A stretch of 12,431 nt of DNA. Source: Xanthobacteraceae bacterium. GTDB taxonomy: Bacteria > Pseudomonadota > Alphaproteobacteria > Rhizobiales > Xanthobacteraceae. The translations under genes were made by a program, and so were the position numbers. This document shows, piece by piece, positions 1 through 7,295 of the stretch. How positions within the stretch are numbered: the stretch's first letter is position 1; every line of letters begins with the position of its first letter. The DNA is taken from contig JASHXX010000210.1 of NCBI GenBank assembly GCA_030043335.1, positions 1 to 12,431 of the forward strand, written 5' to 3'. The notes beneath the pieces are model-generated. The model was not told the origin of the DNA and ran no database searches. It was given only the letters and a program-made list of their open reading frames with translations.

Positions 1-1
1 C

Positions 2-1894
2 CGACTCACCCGGCCGCTGCGCCGCATCGGCGCCAAAGGCGGCGGCCAATTCGCGCCGATCTCCTGGGATGACGCGCTCGACATCGTCGCCGAGGAGTTC
101 GTCCGCGCCGAGCGGGCGCACGGCTCTGAGGCGGTTTGGCCCTATTACTACGCCGGCACCATGGGATTCGTGATGCGCGACGGCATCAACCGGTTGCGCC
201 ACACCAAGAAATATTCCGGCTTCCTCTCCACCATCTGCGTCAATCCGGCCTGGACCGGCTTCATCGCCGGCACCGGCAAGCTTGCCGGCCCCGATCCGCG
301 CGAGATGGCAAAGTCAGACCTGGTGGTGATCTGGGGCACCAATGCGGCGAGCACGCAGATCAACGTCATGACCCACGCGACGCGCGCCCGCAAGGAGCGC
401 GGCGCCAAGCTCGTCGTGGTCGACGTTTACATGAATTCGACCATGGAGCAGGCCGATCTGCCGGTGCTGATCCGGCCCGGCACCGACGGCGCGCTCGCCT
501 GTGCGGTGATGCATTGCCTGTTCCGCGACGGCAAAGCCGATTGGGACTATCTCGACCGCTACACCGACGCGCCGCGCCAACTCGCCGAGCATCTGCGCCT
601 GCGCGATCCGAAATGGGCGTCGCGGATCACCGGGTGCGCGGTCGAGACGATCGAGGCGTTTGCCGCCCTCGTCGCCGCGACGAAGCGCGCTTATTTCCGT
701 CTCGGCTACGGCTTCTCCCGCTCGCGCAACGGCGCCGCCAATATGCACGCCGCAAGCTGCATCGCCGCGGTCAGCGGAGCCTGGCTCCACGAGGGCGGCG
801 GTGCGTTTCACCACAATGACGCGATCTTCCACCTCGACAAGAGCGTGATCGAGGGCAAGGACGCGCGCGATCCCGAAATCCGCATGCTCGATCAGTCGCG
901 CATCGGCGCTATCCTCACCGGCGACCGCGCCGCGCTGCGCGGCGGGCCGCCGGTCACCGCGCTCCTCATCCAGAACACCAATCCCGTTTCGGTCGCGCCC
1001 GACCAGGAGACGGTCAAGCGCGGCTTTGCCCGCGACGACCTGTTCGTGTGCGTGCACGAGCAGTTCATGACCGACACGGCGCAGGTCGCCGACGTGATCC
1101 TGCCGGCGACGATGTTCGTCGAGCACGACGACATGTATCTTGCCGGCGGCAGCCAATATCTCCTGCTCGGCCCGAAGCTGATCGAGCCGCCGGGCGAATG
1201 CCGCTCGAACCATGACGTTATCTGCGCGCTGGCGCGGCGGCTCGGCGCCGAGCATCCGGGCTTCACCATGACGCCGCGCGAGCTGATCGATCGCACGCTG
1301 CGCGACTCCGGCTGGGGCACGTTCGCCGAGTTCGAAGCGAAGCGCTGGATCGACTGTCAGCCGGATTTCGCGACCGCGCATTATCTCGACGGCTTCGCCT
1401 ACCCCGACAAGAAATTCCGCTTCAAGCCGCACTGGCCGAAGGTGCCGTTCACCCGCGCGCACGGCACCATCGAAGCGCCGATGCCGCAATTGCCGGACCA
1501 TTGGGAGGTGATCGAGGAAGCGGACGCCGAGCATCCGTTCCGGCTGGCCACCTCGCCGGCGCGCGGCTTCCTCAATTCGAGCTTCACCGAGACGCCGACC
1601 TCGCTCGCCAAGGAGCGGCGGCCCGAGGTGATGATCCATCCCGGTGACGCGGCGGCCCTCACCATCGGCGACGGCGACATGGTCGCGCTCGGCAACCGCC
1701 GCGGCACCGTGCGGCTGCATGCGCGATTGTTCGAAGGCGTGCGCCGCGGCGTGCTGATTGCCGAATCGATCTGGCCCAACAAGGCCTATGCCGACGGCCG
1801 CGGCATCAACACGCTGACCGGCGCCGACGCGATTGCGCCGTTCGGCGGCGCCGCCTTCCATGACAACAAGGTCTGGCTGCGCAAATCGGCGTAA
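2..1894 (+). CDS. Molybdopterin-dependent oxidoreductase (DMSO reductase superfamily), 5' truncated by window edge
   Basis: The frame is open from the left edge, so the N-terminus, including any Fe-S cysteine motif, lies outside; 630 residues are visible. Family features seen: an SDLVVIWGTNAAST strand for the molybdopterin dinucleotide, QNTNPV and ADVILPATMFVEHDD in the middle, and a C-terminal dinucleotide-binding domain with FLNSSF and a final GGAAFHDN region. The cysteine in FLSTICVNPAWTG (codon 236-238) sits where the superfamily has its Mo-coordinating residue, so I infer a Cys ligand. Substrate is unknown; it belongs to the broad family usually annotated only as molybdopterin oxidoreductase. 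It would be expected to pass electrons through a Fe-S centre to a partner, but no partner gene is in view. It converges on moaE with 20 bases between the stop codons. Superfamily assignment is firm, specific function is not. Confidence 0.9.
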   Translation, partial: RLTRPLRRIGAKGGGQFAPISWDDALDIVAEEFVRAERAHGSEAVWPYYYAGTMGFVMRDGINRLRHTKKYSGFLSTICVNPAWTGFIAGTGKLAGPDPREMAKSDLVVIWGTNAASTQINVMTHATRARKERGAKLVVVDVYMNSTMEQADLPVLIRPGTDGALACAVMHCLFRDGKADWDYLDRYTDAPRQLAEHLRLRDPKWASRITGCAVETIEAFAALVAATKRAYFRLGYGFSRSRNGAANMHAASCIAAVSGAWLHEGGGAFHHNDAIFHLDKSVIEGKDARDPEIRMLDQSRIGAILTGDRAALRGGPPVTALLIQNTNPVSVAPDQETVKRGFARDDLFVCVHEQFMTDTAQVADVILPATMFVEHDDMYLAGGSQYLLLGPKLIEPPGECRSNHDVICALARRLGAEHPGFTMTPRELIDRTLRDSGWGTFAEFEAKRWIDCQPDFATAHYLDGFAYPDKKFRFKPHWPKVPFTRAHGTIEAPMPQLPDHWEVIEEADAEHPFRLATSPARGFLNSSFTETPTSLAKERRPEVMIHPGDAAALTIGDGDMVALGNRRGTVRLHARLFEGVRRGVLIAESIWPNKAYADGRGINTLTGADAIAPFGGAAFHDNKVWLRKSA

Positions 1895-1914
1895 TAGGCG
1901 CTCAGCGAAGCGCG

Positions 1915-2400
1915 CTACTTTGCGGCTTGGTGCCGCGGCGGCGGCGCGGACCAGCGCTCGGCCGCGGTGTCGTCAGCTCTATGGGCGCCGACCCAGGTCT
2001 TTCCCGAAGCTTTCTCGACCTCTTTCCAGAACGGCGCGCGCGTTTTCAGATAGTCCATGAGGAATTCGGCCGCCGCGAAGGCCGCCTGGCGGTGGCTTGA
2101 GGCGGTCGCGACGAGAACGATGACCTCGCCCGGGATCAGTCGCCCATGCCGGTGGATCACCGTGACCCCAAGGAGCGGCCAGCGCACGCTCGCTTCCTCG
2201 ACATGGCGCGCGATCTCGGCTTCGGCCATGCCCGGATAATGCTCAAGCGTAAGCGCGGCAATCGGTTCGCCGCCCTCCTCAGCGCGGCACACGCCGGTAA
2301 AGGTTACGACCGCGCCGACGTCGGCGCGCCCGGCCGTCAACGCGGCGACTTCGGCGGCAACGTCGAAAGCTTCGCGCTGCAGGCGGATGGTGACGGCCAT
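1915..2400 (-). CDS. moaE: Molybdopterin synthase catalytic subunit MoaE
   Basis: 161 residues, the usual size. MoaE is the large subunit of molybdopterin synthase; it converts cyclic pyranopterin monophosphate to molybdopterin using sulfur carried on the MoaD C-terminus, in the cytoplasm. Visible family blocks are VTFTGVCR (residues 32-39), LEHYPGM (52-58), VIHRHGRLIPGE (81-92), SSHRQAAFAAAEFLMDYLK (101-119) and RAPFWK (121-126). Lys119 and Lys126 match the two active-site lysines known in E. coli MoaE. I chose ATG at 2400 over TTG at 2409 because the GAGG upstream lies only about two bases from the TTG but about eleven from the ATG. moaD ends 13 bases upstream, so the two are almost certainly co-transcribed. 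The C-terminal tail after residue 148 is Pro/Ala/Arg rich and looks non-conserved. Confidence 0.95.
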   Translation of the reverse strand: MAVTIRLQREAFDVAAEVAALTAGRADVGAVVTFTGVCRAEEGGEPIAALTLEHYPGMAEAEIARHVEEASVRWPLLGVTVIHRHGRLIPGEVIVLVATASSHRQAAFAAAEFLMDYLKTRAPFWKEVEKASGKTWVGAHRADDTAAERWSAPPPRHQAAK

Positions 2401-2413
2401 CGGCGTCAAAACC

Positions 2414-2665
2414 TCAGCCGCCGGTCATCGGCGGGAAGAACGCGATCTCGCCTGCGCCGGCGATCTTCGCTTCGGCGCGCACATGGCTCCGGTCGATCGC
2501 GGCGCGGATCACCTTCGGATTCTCGAAGGCGTAGGCATATTCCTCGCCGCGCCGCGCGAGCCAGGCGATCAGCTCGCCGACGGTGGCAACACCGGCCGGC
2601 GGATCGATCTCCTCCTCCGACTTGCCGACCCGCTCGCGCACCCAGGCGAAATAAAGAAGCTTCAC
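2414..2665 (-). CDS. moaD: Molybdopterin synthase sulfur-carrier subunit MoaD
   Basis: 83 residues, ubiquitin-like size. It starts VKLLYFAWVRERVGKSEEEI, typical of the MoaD first strand, and ends FFPPMTGG. The terminal Gly-Gly is adenylated and thiocarboxylated by MoeB-type enzymes and delivers sulfur inside MoaE. The start is GTG, and its GTGA overlaps the TGA stop of pgsA by four bases, which implies translational coupling. The reading frame stays open far upstream, through pgsA, but only the last 83 codons resemble a protein family, so the GTG start is well supported. It lies directly upstream of moaE, the expected partner order. Confidence 0.94.
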   Translation of the reverse strand: MKLLYFAWVRERVGKSEEEIDPPAGVATVGELIAWLARRGEEYAYAFENPKVIRAAIDRSHVRAEAKIAGAGEIAFFPPMTGG

Positions 2666-3282
2666 GCGCCCTCCCGGGTCAGGTGATGGAGCCCGGCCTG
2701 CAGATAGTCCCAGCCGGTATAGCGCGTCAGCAGGGCGGAAAGCCAAAGCAGCGTAATGCCGACCTGGGTCACCACCGGAATGATCGCATCGCCCGCGTCG
2801 CCGGCGATCAGAAAACCGACGGCGACGAGCTGCAGCGTGGTTTTCCATTTGGCGAGCCGCGTCACCGGCACGCTGACGCGCAGCTCGGCGAGATACTCGC
2901 GCAGCCCCGACACCAGAATCTCCCGGCACAGGATCACGACCGCAGCGAGCAGCGCCCAGCCGTGGATGGTGTCTTCGGCGGCGAGCATGAGGAGACAGGA
3001 CGCGACCAGAAGCTTGTCGGCGATCGGGTCGAGCATGCGGCCGAGCGAGGATTGCTGCGCCCAGGCGCGGGCAAAATAGCCGTCGAGGAAATCGGTGATT
3101 CCCGCTGCGATGAAGACGGCGAGCGCAACCCAGCGCAGCCACAGCCTGCCGTCGAGGATGCTCTGCCAGAACATGCAGCCGACCACGATTGGGATGGCGA
3201 CAATGCGGCCGTAGGTCAGGATGTTAGGTAGCGCCAGCGGATGCGCGCGCAGCCGGCCCGTCGTCGTGGTTGTCGAATTCAT
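2662..3282 (-). CDS. pgsA: CDP-diacylglycerol--glycerol-3-phosphate 3-phosphatidyltransferase
   Basis: 206 residues of a polytopic inner-membrane enzyme making phosphatidylglycerol-phosphate from CDP-diacylglycerol and glycerol-3-phosphate. The CDP-alcohol phosphotransferase signature D-x2-DG-x2-AR-x8-G-x3-D-x3-D is complete: Asp64, Asp67, Gly68, Ala71, Arg72, Gly81, Asp85 and Asp89, within DFLDGYFAR and LDPIAD. N-terminal LPNILTYGRIVAIP (19-32) is the usual PgsA opening. Hydrophobic stretches near 24-39, 50-63, 91-101, 107-125, 150-162 and 166-188 fit six membrane helices. It sits 58 bases after uvrC and overlaps moaD by four bases, so it is the middle of a uvrC-pgsA-moaD-moaE run. Other CDP-alcohol transferases are possible by motif alone, but the N-terminus and the neighbours favour PgsA. 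Confidence 0.93.
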   Translation of the reverse strand: MNSTTTTTGRLRAHPLALPNILTYGRIVAIPIVVGCMFWQSILDGRLWLRWVALAVFIAAGITDFLDGYFARAWAQQSSLGRMLDPIADKLLVASCLLMLAAEDTIHGWALLAAVVILCREILVSGLREYLAELRVSVPVTRLAKWKTTLQLVAVGFLIAGDAGDAIIPVVTQVGITLLWLSALLTRYTGWDYLQAGLHHLTREGA

Positions 3283-3340
3283 GGCTCCATCACCATAACG
3301 CCATCGGATGACCGCCGACAGTCTCGCGTTTGCCCCATGC

Positions 3341-5419
3341 TTACGCCGCCCCCTCGTGAAAGAAACCGTAGATGCGCCGCGCGGTCTCGGCGCTGATGCC
3401 GTCGACCTGCATCAGGTCGGTGACCGAGGCCCGCTCGATCGCCTTGAGCGTGCCGAAGTGATGCAGCAGCGCGCGCTTGCGGGTCGGTCCGATGCCTTCG
3501 ATCTCCTGCAGGCCGGCTTCGCGCAGGCCGCGCATCCGGCGCGCCCGGTGCGAACCGATCGCGAAACGATGCGCCTCGTCGCGCAGCCGCTCGACGAAAT
3601 ACAACAGCGGATCGCGCGGCGGCAGTTTGAACGAGTCGCGGCCTGGGATAAAGAAGGTCTCACGGCCGGCGTCGCGATCCGGCCCCTTGGCGATGGCCAC
3701 GAGCGGAATGTCGACGCCGAGCGCAGCGAGCACCTCGCCGGCAGCGTTGAGCTGGCCTTGGCCGCCGTCGATCAAGACAAGGTCAGGCCAGGGCGAATCG
3801 CCTTGCTCGTCGGTGTCGGGCGCAACCAGCACCCCTTCCCTCTCCCCTTGCGGGAGGCCGTCGCCTGGCGTCCGGCTGTGCTGCACGCTGCCCTCTCCCG
3901 GAACGGGAGAGGGCAGACGCGGCGATTCCGCGATCAGCCGCTTGAAGCGGCGCTCGAGAACCTCGCGCATCATGGCGAAATCGTCGCCGGGCGTCAGCTC
4001 GACCGAGCGGATGTTGAACTTGCGGTATTGGTTTTTGCAGAAGCCCTCCGGCCCGGCGACAATCATGGCGCCGACCGCGTTCGCACCCTGGATGTGGCTG
4101 TTGTCGTAGACCTCGATTCGCCGCGGCGCCCGCGGCAGGCCGAAGGTCTCGGCAAGCTCACGCAGGAGCTTTTGCTGCGAGGAGGTCTCGGAAAGCTTGC
4201 GGCCGAGCGCTTCGCGGGCATTGGCGCGCGCATGCTCGACCAGATCCTTCTTCTCGCCGCGCTGCGGCACCGTGACCTCGACGCGGCGGCCGCTTTTGGT
4301 CGAGAGCGCTTCGGCGAGAAGCTCGCGGTCCTCGATGTCGTGCGAAATGAGGATCAGGCGCGGGCACGGCTTGTCGTCGTAGAATTGGCCGAGGAACGCG
4401 CCGAGGATCTCGCCCGGCGCGGCGGCCCGGTCGGCCTTGGGAAAATAGGCGCGGTTACCCCAGTTCTGCGCGGCGCGGAAGAAGAACGCCTCGACACAGG
4501 CGAAGCCGCCTTGCTGATGCAGCGCGAAGACGTCGGCCTCCTCGACGCCTCGCGGGTTGACGCCCTGATGCGACTGAATGGCCGAGAGCGCCGCGAGGCG
4601 GTCGCGGTAGACCGCAGCGCGCTCGAAATCGAGCGCGGCCGAGGCTTTTTCCATCTCGACGGCGAGCTCATCCTTAACCGCCTTGCTGCGGCCGGAGAGA
4701 AACGCCGTCGCCTCACGCACCAGCACCCCATAGTCCTTGAAGTCGAGCTCGTTGGTACACGGCGCCGAGCAGCGCTTGATCTGATGCAGCAGGCACGGGC
4801 GGGTGCGGTTTTCGAAAAACGGATCGGTGCAGGAGCGCAACAGGAACGCGCGCTGCAGCGCGTTGATGGTGCGGTTGACGGCCCAGACCGACGCGAACGG
4901 CCCGAAATAGTGGCCCGGCCGGCTACGGGCGCCGCGATGCTTGAGGATTTGCGGCGCCCAATGATCGGACGTGATCAGGATGTAGGGGAAGGACTTGTCA
5001 TCGCGCAGCAGCACGTTGAAGCGCGGCCGCAGGCGCTTGATCAGATTGGCTTCAAGGAGCAGCGCCTCGATCTCGGTGCGGGTGACGACGAATTCGAGCG
5101 CGCGGGTGGCGGCGATCATGCGCTCGATGCGGGTGTCGAGGCCGGCCGGCCGCGCATAGGCGCGCACCCGGTTTTTGAGGTTTTTCGCCTTGCCGACATA
5201 GAGCACATCGCCGCGTCCGTCTATCATGCGGTAGACACCGGGCTGCGCGGGGGCGAGCGCGGCGTAGCGGACAATCGCGGCACGGCCCATGGCGAGCGAG
5301 TCGTCGCCGCCACTCGCCGCTTCAACGCCGTCGGACTCGTCCGCCTCGGGAAGGGACTGCTCCTCGTCCTCCTCGGCGATCTCGATCTCCGGCTCGAGGT
5401 CTTTCTTCGGGACGCTCAT
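3341..5419 (-). CDS. uvrC: UvrABC excinuclease subunit C, with an extra in-frame segment in the C-terminal nuclease domain
   Basis: 692 residues; E. coli UvrC is about 610. It makes both incisions around DNA lesions bound by UvrB. In order: an acidic N-terminal extension (16 Asp/Glu in the first 40 residues); the GIY-YIG nuclease with PGVYRM (60-65), LYVGKAKN (73-80) and Glu123 in LLLEANLI; four cysteines 197, 209, 217, 221 with the 12-8-4 spacing of the UvrC Fe-S cluster; a UVR motif about 249-278 ([13 protein letters not shown]); the RNase H-like domain with Asp439 (VYDNSH), Asp480 (PGDD) and His617 (DEAHRFAI), which align with the E. coli catalytic residues; and helix-hairpin-helix motifs about 638-690. 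Residues about 500-542 have no E. coli counterpart and come from a palindromic repeat. A second in-frame ATG at 5290 would remove the acidic extension; rhizobial UvrC proteins commonly carry one, so I keep 5419. Confidence 0.96.
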   Translation of the reverse strand: MSVPKKDLEPEIEIAEEDEEQSLPEADESDGVEAASGGDDSLAMGRAAIVRYAALAPAQPGVYRMIDGRGDVLYVGKAKNLKNRVRAYARPAGLDTRIERMIAATRALEFVVTRTEIEALLLEANLIKRLRPRFNVLLRDDKSFPYILITSDHWAPQILKHRGARSRPGHYFGPFASVWAVNRTINALQRAFLLRSCTDPFFENRTRPCLLHQIKRCSAPCTNELDFKDYGVLVREATAFLSGRSKAVKDELAVEMEKASAALDFERAAVYRDRLAALSAIQSHQGVNPRGVEEADVFALHQQGGFACVEAFFFRAAQNWGNRAYFPKADRAAAPGEILGAFLGQFYDDKPCPRLILISHDIEDRELLAEALSTKSGRRVEVTVPQRGEKKDLVEHARANAREALGRKLSETSSQQKLLRELAETFGLPRAPRRIEVYDNSHIQGANAVGAMIVAGPEGFCKNQYRKFNIRSVELTPGDDFAMMREVLERRFKRLIAESPRLPSPVPGEGSVQHSRTPGDGLPQGEREGVLVAPDTDEQGDSPWPDLVLIDGGQGQLNAAGEVLAALGVDIPLVAIAKGPDRDAGRETFFIPGRDSFKLPPRDPLLYFVERLRDEAHRFAIGSHRARRMRGLREAGLQEIEGIGPTRKRALLHHFGTLKAIERASVTDLMQVDGISAETARRIYGFFHEGAA
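3838..3914. repeat. Tandem palindromic repeat element inserted in frame within uvrC
   Basis: Two related dyads lie 53 bases apart. The right one is a perfect 11-bp inverted repeat, GCCCTCTCCCG (3890-3900) and CGGGAGAGGGC (3904-3914), with a 3-base loop. The left one shares the arm CCCTCTCCC (3838-3846) and the CGGGAG right arm (3851-3856) but pairs over only 5 bp because the rest of the right arm has diverged. Read in the uvrC frame they give LPSPVPGEG and LPQGEREG, peptides typical of translated CCCTCTCCC-type intergenic repeats of alphaproteobacteria. The whole segment absent from E. coli UvrC is about 129 bases (3794-3922), a multiple of three. Confidence 0.8.
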
Positions 5420-5749
5420 GCGCTCAATTGTCGGCCTGTGCTGGCGCGAAAGTAGGGTTTGAACCGGCGCGCGGCCAGAGGAACCGGCGGTTTCGTCCCC
5501 GGCCGTCCACGCTGCGCACGGCCCGGCGATGATGGCCCCCGCTCGACTTTCTCCGGGGGCCGGCCATTAGCAATCATTTTACCATCGTCAATCTCAGTTA
5601 ATATATCGTTAGTGATAATCGTAACTGTACTTGATCTAATCTTGCCATAATCCGGTCGAGAAAAAGAAGTCACTTGTGTCCTTCCTGCACTAGACGCAGA
5701 ATAGATTGCGAATACTATCGCGACAACTTCGCGAATGGGGAGCCACAAA
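5420..5749. other. Divergent intergenic region between uvrC and the outer-membrane protein gene
   Basis: About 330 bases without a credible gene. The uvrC-proximal half is GC-rich. It holds a 9-base direct repeat GAACCGGCG at 5461-5469 and 5481-5489, a 6-bp dyad GGCCGT/ACGGCC (5501-5506, 5518-5523), and a stronger dyad GGCCCCCG/CGGGGGCC (5534-5541, 5554-5561) with a 12-base loop. Text such as GTCCCCGGCCGTCCACG resembles a decayed intergenic repeat. The half nearer the outer-membrane gene changes abruptly: 5571-5650 has 25 G/C in 80 bases (31%), against roughly two-thirds for the window. Both promoters must lie here, but I could not pick a convincing -35/-10 pair for either gene. Confidence 0.7.
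5598..5612 (+). promoter_or_regulatory. Possible CtrA-type site (TTAA-N7-TTAG)
   Basis: TTAA at 5598-5601, seven bases, then TTAG at 5609-5612. The alphaproteobacterial cell-cycle regulator CtrA binds TTAA-N7-TTAA, so this matches seven of eight defined positions. It lies about 138 bases upstream of the outer-membrane protein start, inside the AT-rich island. Near matches arise easily in AT-rich DNA, so this is only a candidate. Confidence 0.25.
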
Positions 5750-6403
5750 ATGAAGAGGGTGTTTCTGGCCTATGCCGGCCTATTGGCGTTTGCGGGCACG
5801 GCGGCGGCCGCCGACCTGTCCGCGCCTTACTACAAGGCGCCGGCATACGCCCCGGCCTATAGCTGGACCGGTTTTTACATCGGCGTGAACGGCGGCGGCG
5901 GGCTCGGCCGCTCGACCTGGGACTCGGCCGGCTCCTTCGACGTGTCGGGCGGCTTCGTCGGCGGCACGGTCGGCTACAATTACCAAATCGGCCAGGTCGT
6001 CCTCGGCGCGGAGGGCGATATCGACTGGACCGACCTTAACGGCAAGACCACCACGCTGACCTGTCTCCCCGGCTGCTCGGTCGGCAACTCTTGGCTCGCA
6101 ACCGTGCGCGGACGGGTCGGCTACGCCGCCGATCGGTTCCTGCCCTACGTCACCGGCGGCGCCGCGTTCGGCAATATCAACGGCTCTTCGCCCGGCCTTG
6201 TCGGCGCGAGCACCAGCAACGCCGGCTGGACCCTGGGCGCGGGCATCGAGTTCGCAATCGCCGGCCGCTGGAGCGCCAAGACCGAATATCTGTTCGTCGA
6301 CCTTGGCCGGTTCAACTGCGGTCCAAATTGCGGCGGCGGTTTCACCGACAACGTGTCGTTTAACGCCAATATCCTGCGCGCCGGCGTCAACTACCGGTTC
6401 TAG
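5750..6403 (+). CDS. Outer-membrane beta-barrel protein, Omp25/Omp31-like
   Basis: 217 residues with a Sec signal peptide (MKRVFLAYAGLLAFAGTAAA), likely cut after AAA near residue 20-21. The mature part begins ADLSAPYYKAP and SWTGFYIGVNGG, the standard opening of rhizobial Omp25/31-type barrels. Alternating hydrophobic strands follow, with VRGRVGYAADRFLPYVTGGAAFG (119-141) and the final NANILRAGVNYRF ending in Phe, the signal for BAM-mediated insertion. An 8-strand barrel is expected, acting as a structural surface protein. Start: ATG 5750 has GGGGAG at 5737-5742, seven bases upstream; the earlier in-frame ATG at 5735 lacks such a site. Two CxxxC pairs, Cys105/Cys109 and Cys190/Cys194, sit in predicted surface loops. 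The stop codon is the first three bases of a large inverted repeat. Confidence 0.92.
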   Translation: MKRVFLAYAGLLAFAGTAAAADLSAPYYKAPAYAPAYSWTGFYIGVNGGGGLGRSTWDSAGSFDVSGGFVGGTVGYNYQIGQVVLGAEGDIDWTDLNGKTTTLTCLPGCSVGNSWLATVRGRVGYAADRFLPYVTGGAAFGNINGSSPGLVGASTSNAGWTLGAGIEFAIAGRWSAKTEYLFVDLGRFNCGPNCGGGFTDNVSFNANILRAGVNYRF

Positions 6404-6440
6404 AGCGTGATCGCTTCCTATTGAAGCGATCGTCGCTCTA
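6401..6440 (+). terminator. Inverted repeat overlapping the outer-membrane gene stop codon, probable 3'-end hairpin
   Basis: TAGAGCG (6401-6407) plus GATCGCTTC (6409-6417) pair with GAAGCGATC (6423-6431) plus CGCTCTA (6434-6440). This is a 16-bp stem with a small internal bulge and a 5-base loop. It begins at the TAG stop. No T-run follows, so it may be a repeat that stabilises or ends the transcript rather than a canonical intrinsic terminator. Confidence 0.55.
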
Positions 6441-6451
6441 GCTCTTCAGTG

Positions 6452-6500
6452 GAGCATGATCTTTTCGGAAAACCGGCTGCTACTTTTCCGGATCATGCTC
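6452..6500. repeat. Intergenic palindromic repeat (GAGCATGATC...GATCATGCTC)
   Basis: A perfect 10-bp outer stem GAGCATGATC (6452-6461) / GATCATGCTC (6491-6500) encloses a second 7-bp stem CGGAAAA (6466-6472) / TTTTCCG (6484-6490), offset by a 4-base T bulge. The loop is 11 bases. Sequences of this kind (GAGCATGATC, TTTTCGGAAAA, CCGG) are familiar as dispersed repeats between genes in Bradyrhizobium and relatives. It lies between convergent genes, where it could end transcription from both sides. Confidence 0.75.
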
Positions 6501-6546
6501 TGGGCTCTCCGGCTGCGTTCAATAAGGGCGACGACGCGGTGCAAAT

Positions 6547-7164
6547 TTACGGCGTCGCCGCGGTCGCCGCATAGGCGGGCACCCGCGCCGCGAAATCGTC
6601 GAGCCAGGCGACGAGGCGCGGGTGATCGCCGCGCCAGGTTCCGCCAAAGCGCAGGTCGCGATAGCCGAGCACGCAGGCAAGCGCGATCTGTCCGACATGC
6701 GGGATGGCAGATTTTGGGCCGAGCGACGGCGGCGCTGCCTCAAGCACCGCGAGCGCGCGCGTCACCTTGCCGGCCTTATGCTCGAGCCATTTCGGCTCGT
6801 GCTTCTCCGGCGGCCGCCAGCGGCCCTCGTAGACGGTGAGGATCGAGGCATCGAGAATGCCATCGCATAGGGCCTGCAATCTCAGCGCGGCGAAGCGCTG
6901 CGCCGCCTCGCGGGGGATGATCTTGCCGCTGCCGGCGCGGTCGTCGAGATAGTCGAGGATCACGCGGGAATCATAGAAGGCGGTACCGTCCTCGACGATC
7001 AACACGGGAATCTTGCCGAGCGGATTCTGTGCGCGCAGACTGTCGTTCGGATCGCCGGTATCGGCCGCATCGACGCGCACCTCGCCGTCAAGGCCGAGGA
7101 GCGACAGCGCGATCCGCACCTTGCGGCCGAACGGAGAAGGCGGCGCGGAACGCAAAATCAACAT
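6547..7164 (-). CDS. Glutathione S-transferase family protein (YibF-like)
   Basis: 205 residues, standard GST length. The N-terminal thioredoxin-fold domain shows SAPPSPFGRKVRI (6-18) with a candidate catalytic Ser10, QNPLGKIPVL (46-55) with the cis-proline Pro53, and YDSRVILDYLD (64-74), whose Asp65-Ser66 would bind the glutamyl end of glutathione. The helical C-terminal domain includes ALCDGILDASI (98-108) and IALACVLGYRDLRFG (160-174), the pattern seen in E. coli YibF. Cytosolic; it may conjugate or reduce electrophiles with glutathione, substrate unknown. Start ATG 7164 has GAGGT five bases upstream. It follows the cold-shock gene on the same strand after a 131-base gap, so co-transcription is uncertain. 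Confidence 0.9.
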   Translation of the reverse strand: MLILRSAPPSPFGRKVRIALSLLGLDGEVRVDAADTGDPNDSLRAQNPLGKIPVLIVEDGTAFYDSRVILDYLDDRAGSGKIIPREAAQRFAALRLQALCDGILDASILTVYEGRWRPPEKHEPKWLEHKAGKVTRALAVLEAAPPSLGPKSAIPHVGQIALACVLGYRDLRFGGTWRGDHPRLVAWLDDFAARVPAYAATAATP

Positions 7165-7236
7165 GGCTACCTCTTCGGGATCTTCGTGGCATCAGGCCCG
7201 AGCGCGTGGCGGCGAATGGACAAATAACCGCACGCG

Positions 7237-7253
7237 GCGGCGACGCTCGCCGC
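7237..7253 (-). terminator. Possible terminator hairpin after the cold-shock gene
   Basis: GCGGCGA (7237-7243) and TCGCCGC (7247-7253) form a 7-bp stem with a 3-base loop, about 43 bases past the cold-shock stop codon. A second self-complementary block, GCTCGCGCGCGAGC, lies at 7275-7288, nearer the stop. Downstream on the minus strand the sequence becomes GGTTATTTG, only weakly T-rich, so termination is a guess. Confidence 0.3.
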
Positions 7254-7295
7254 GCGACATCGGCCCCGCGCCGCGCTCGCGCGCGAGCCGCCATT

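Noticed and set aside
314..1861. A 515-codon minus-strand frame opposite the molybdopterin oxidoreductase.
   Set aside because: Arg/Gly-rich with no recognisable domain; the plus-strand protein is clearly real.
1895..1914. GCGCT/AGCGC dyad between the oxidoreductase and moaE as a terminator.
   Set aside because: Only a 5-bp stem with no T-run in either direction; too weak to call in such GC-rich DNA.
2146..3231. A 361-codon plus-strand frame spanning moaE, moaD and pgsA.
   Set aside because: It crosses three well-supported minus-strand genes and its product is rich in Arg and Ser with no motif.
3794..3922. The UvrC insertion as a sequencing or frameshift artefact.
   Set aside because: The segment keeps the frame exactly, with good uvrC similarity resuming on both sides and all downstream catalytic residues present.
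3308..5455. A 715-codon open frame on the plus strand, antisense to uvrC and longer than uvrC itself.
   Set aside because: Its product is Arg/Ala/Glu-rich low-complexity text with no family motifs, typical of the complement of a high-GC gene, whereas uvrC on the other strand shows all its catalytic residues.
5461..5489. GAAC...GAAC upstream of uvrC as an SOS box.
   Set aside because: The two GAAC elements are 16 bases apart instead of seven, so they do not fit the LexA spacing; they belong to a short direct repeat.
5416..5748. A 110-codon minus-strand frame in the uvrC/outer-membrane gene spacer.
   Set aside because: No family resemblance, composition follows the local base content, and it covers the AT-rich region where the promoters must lie.
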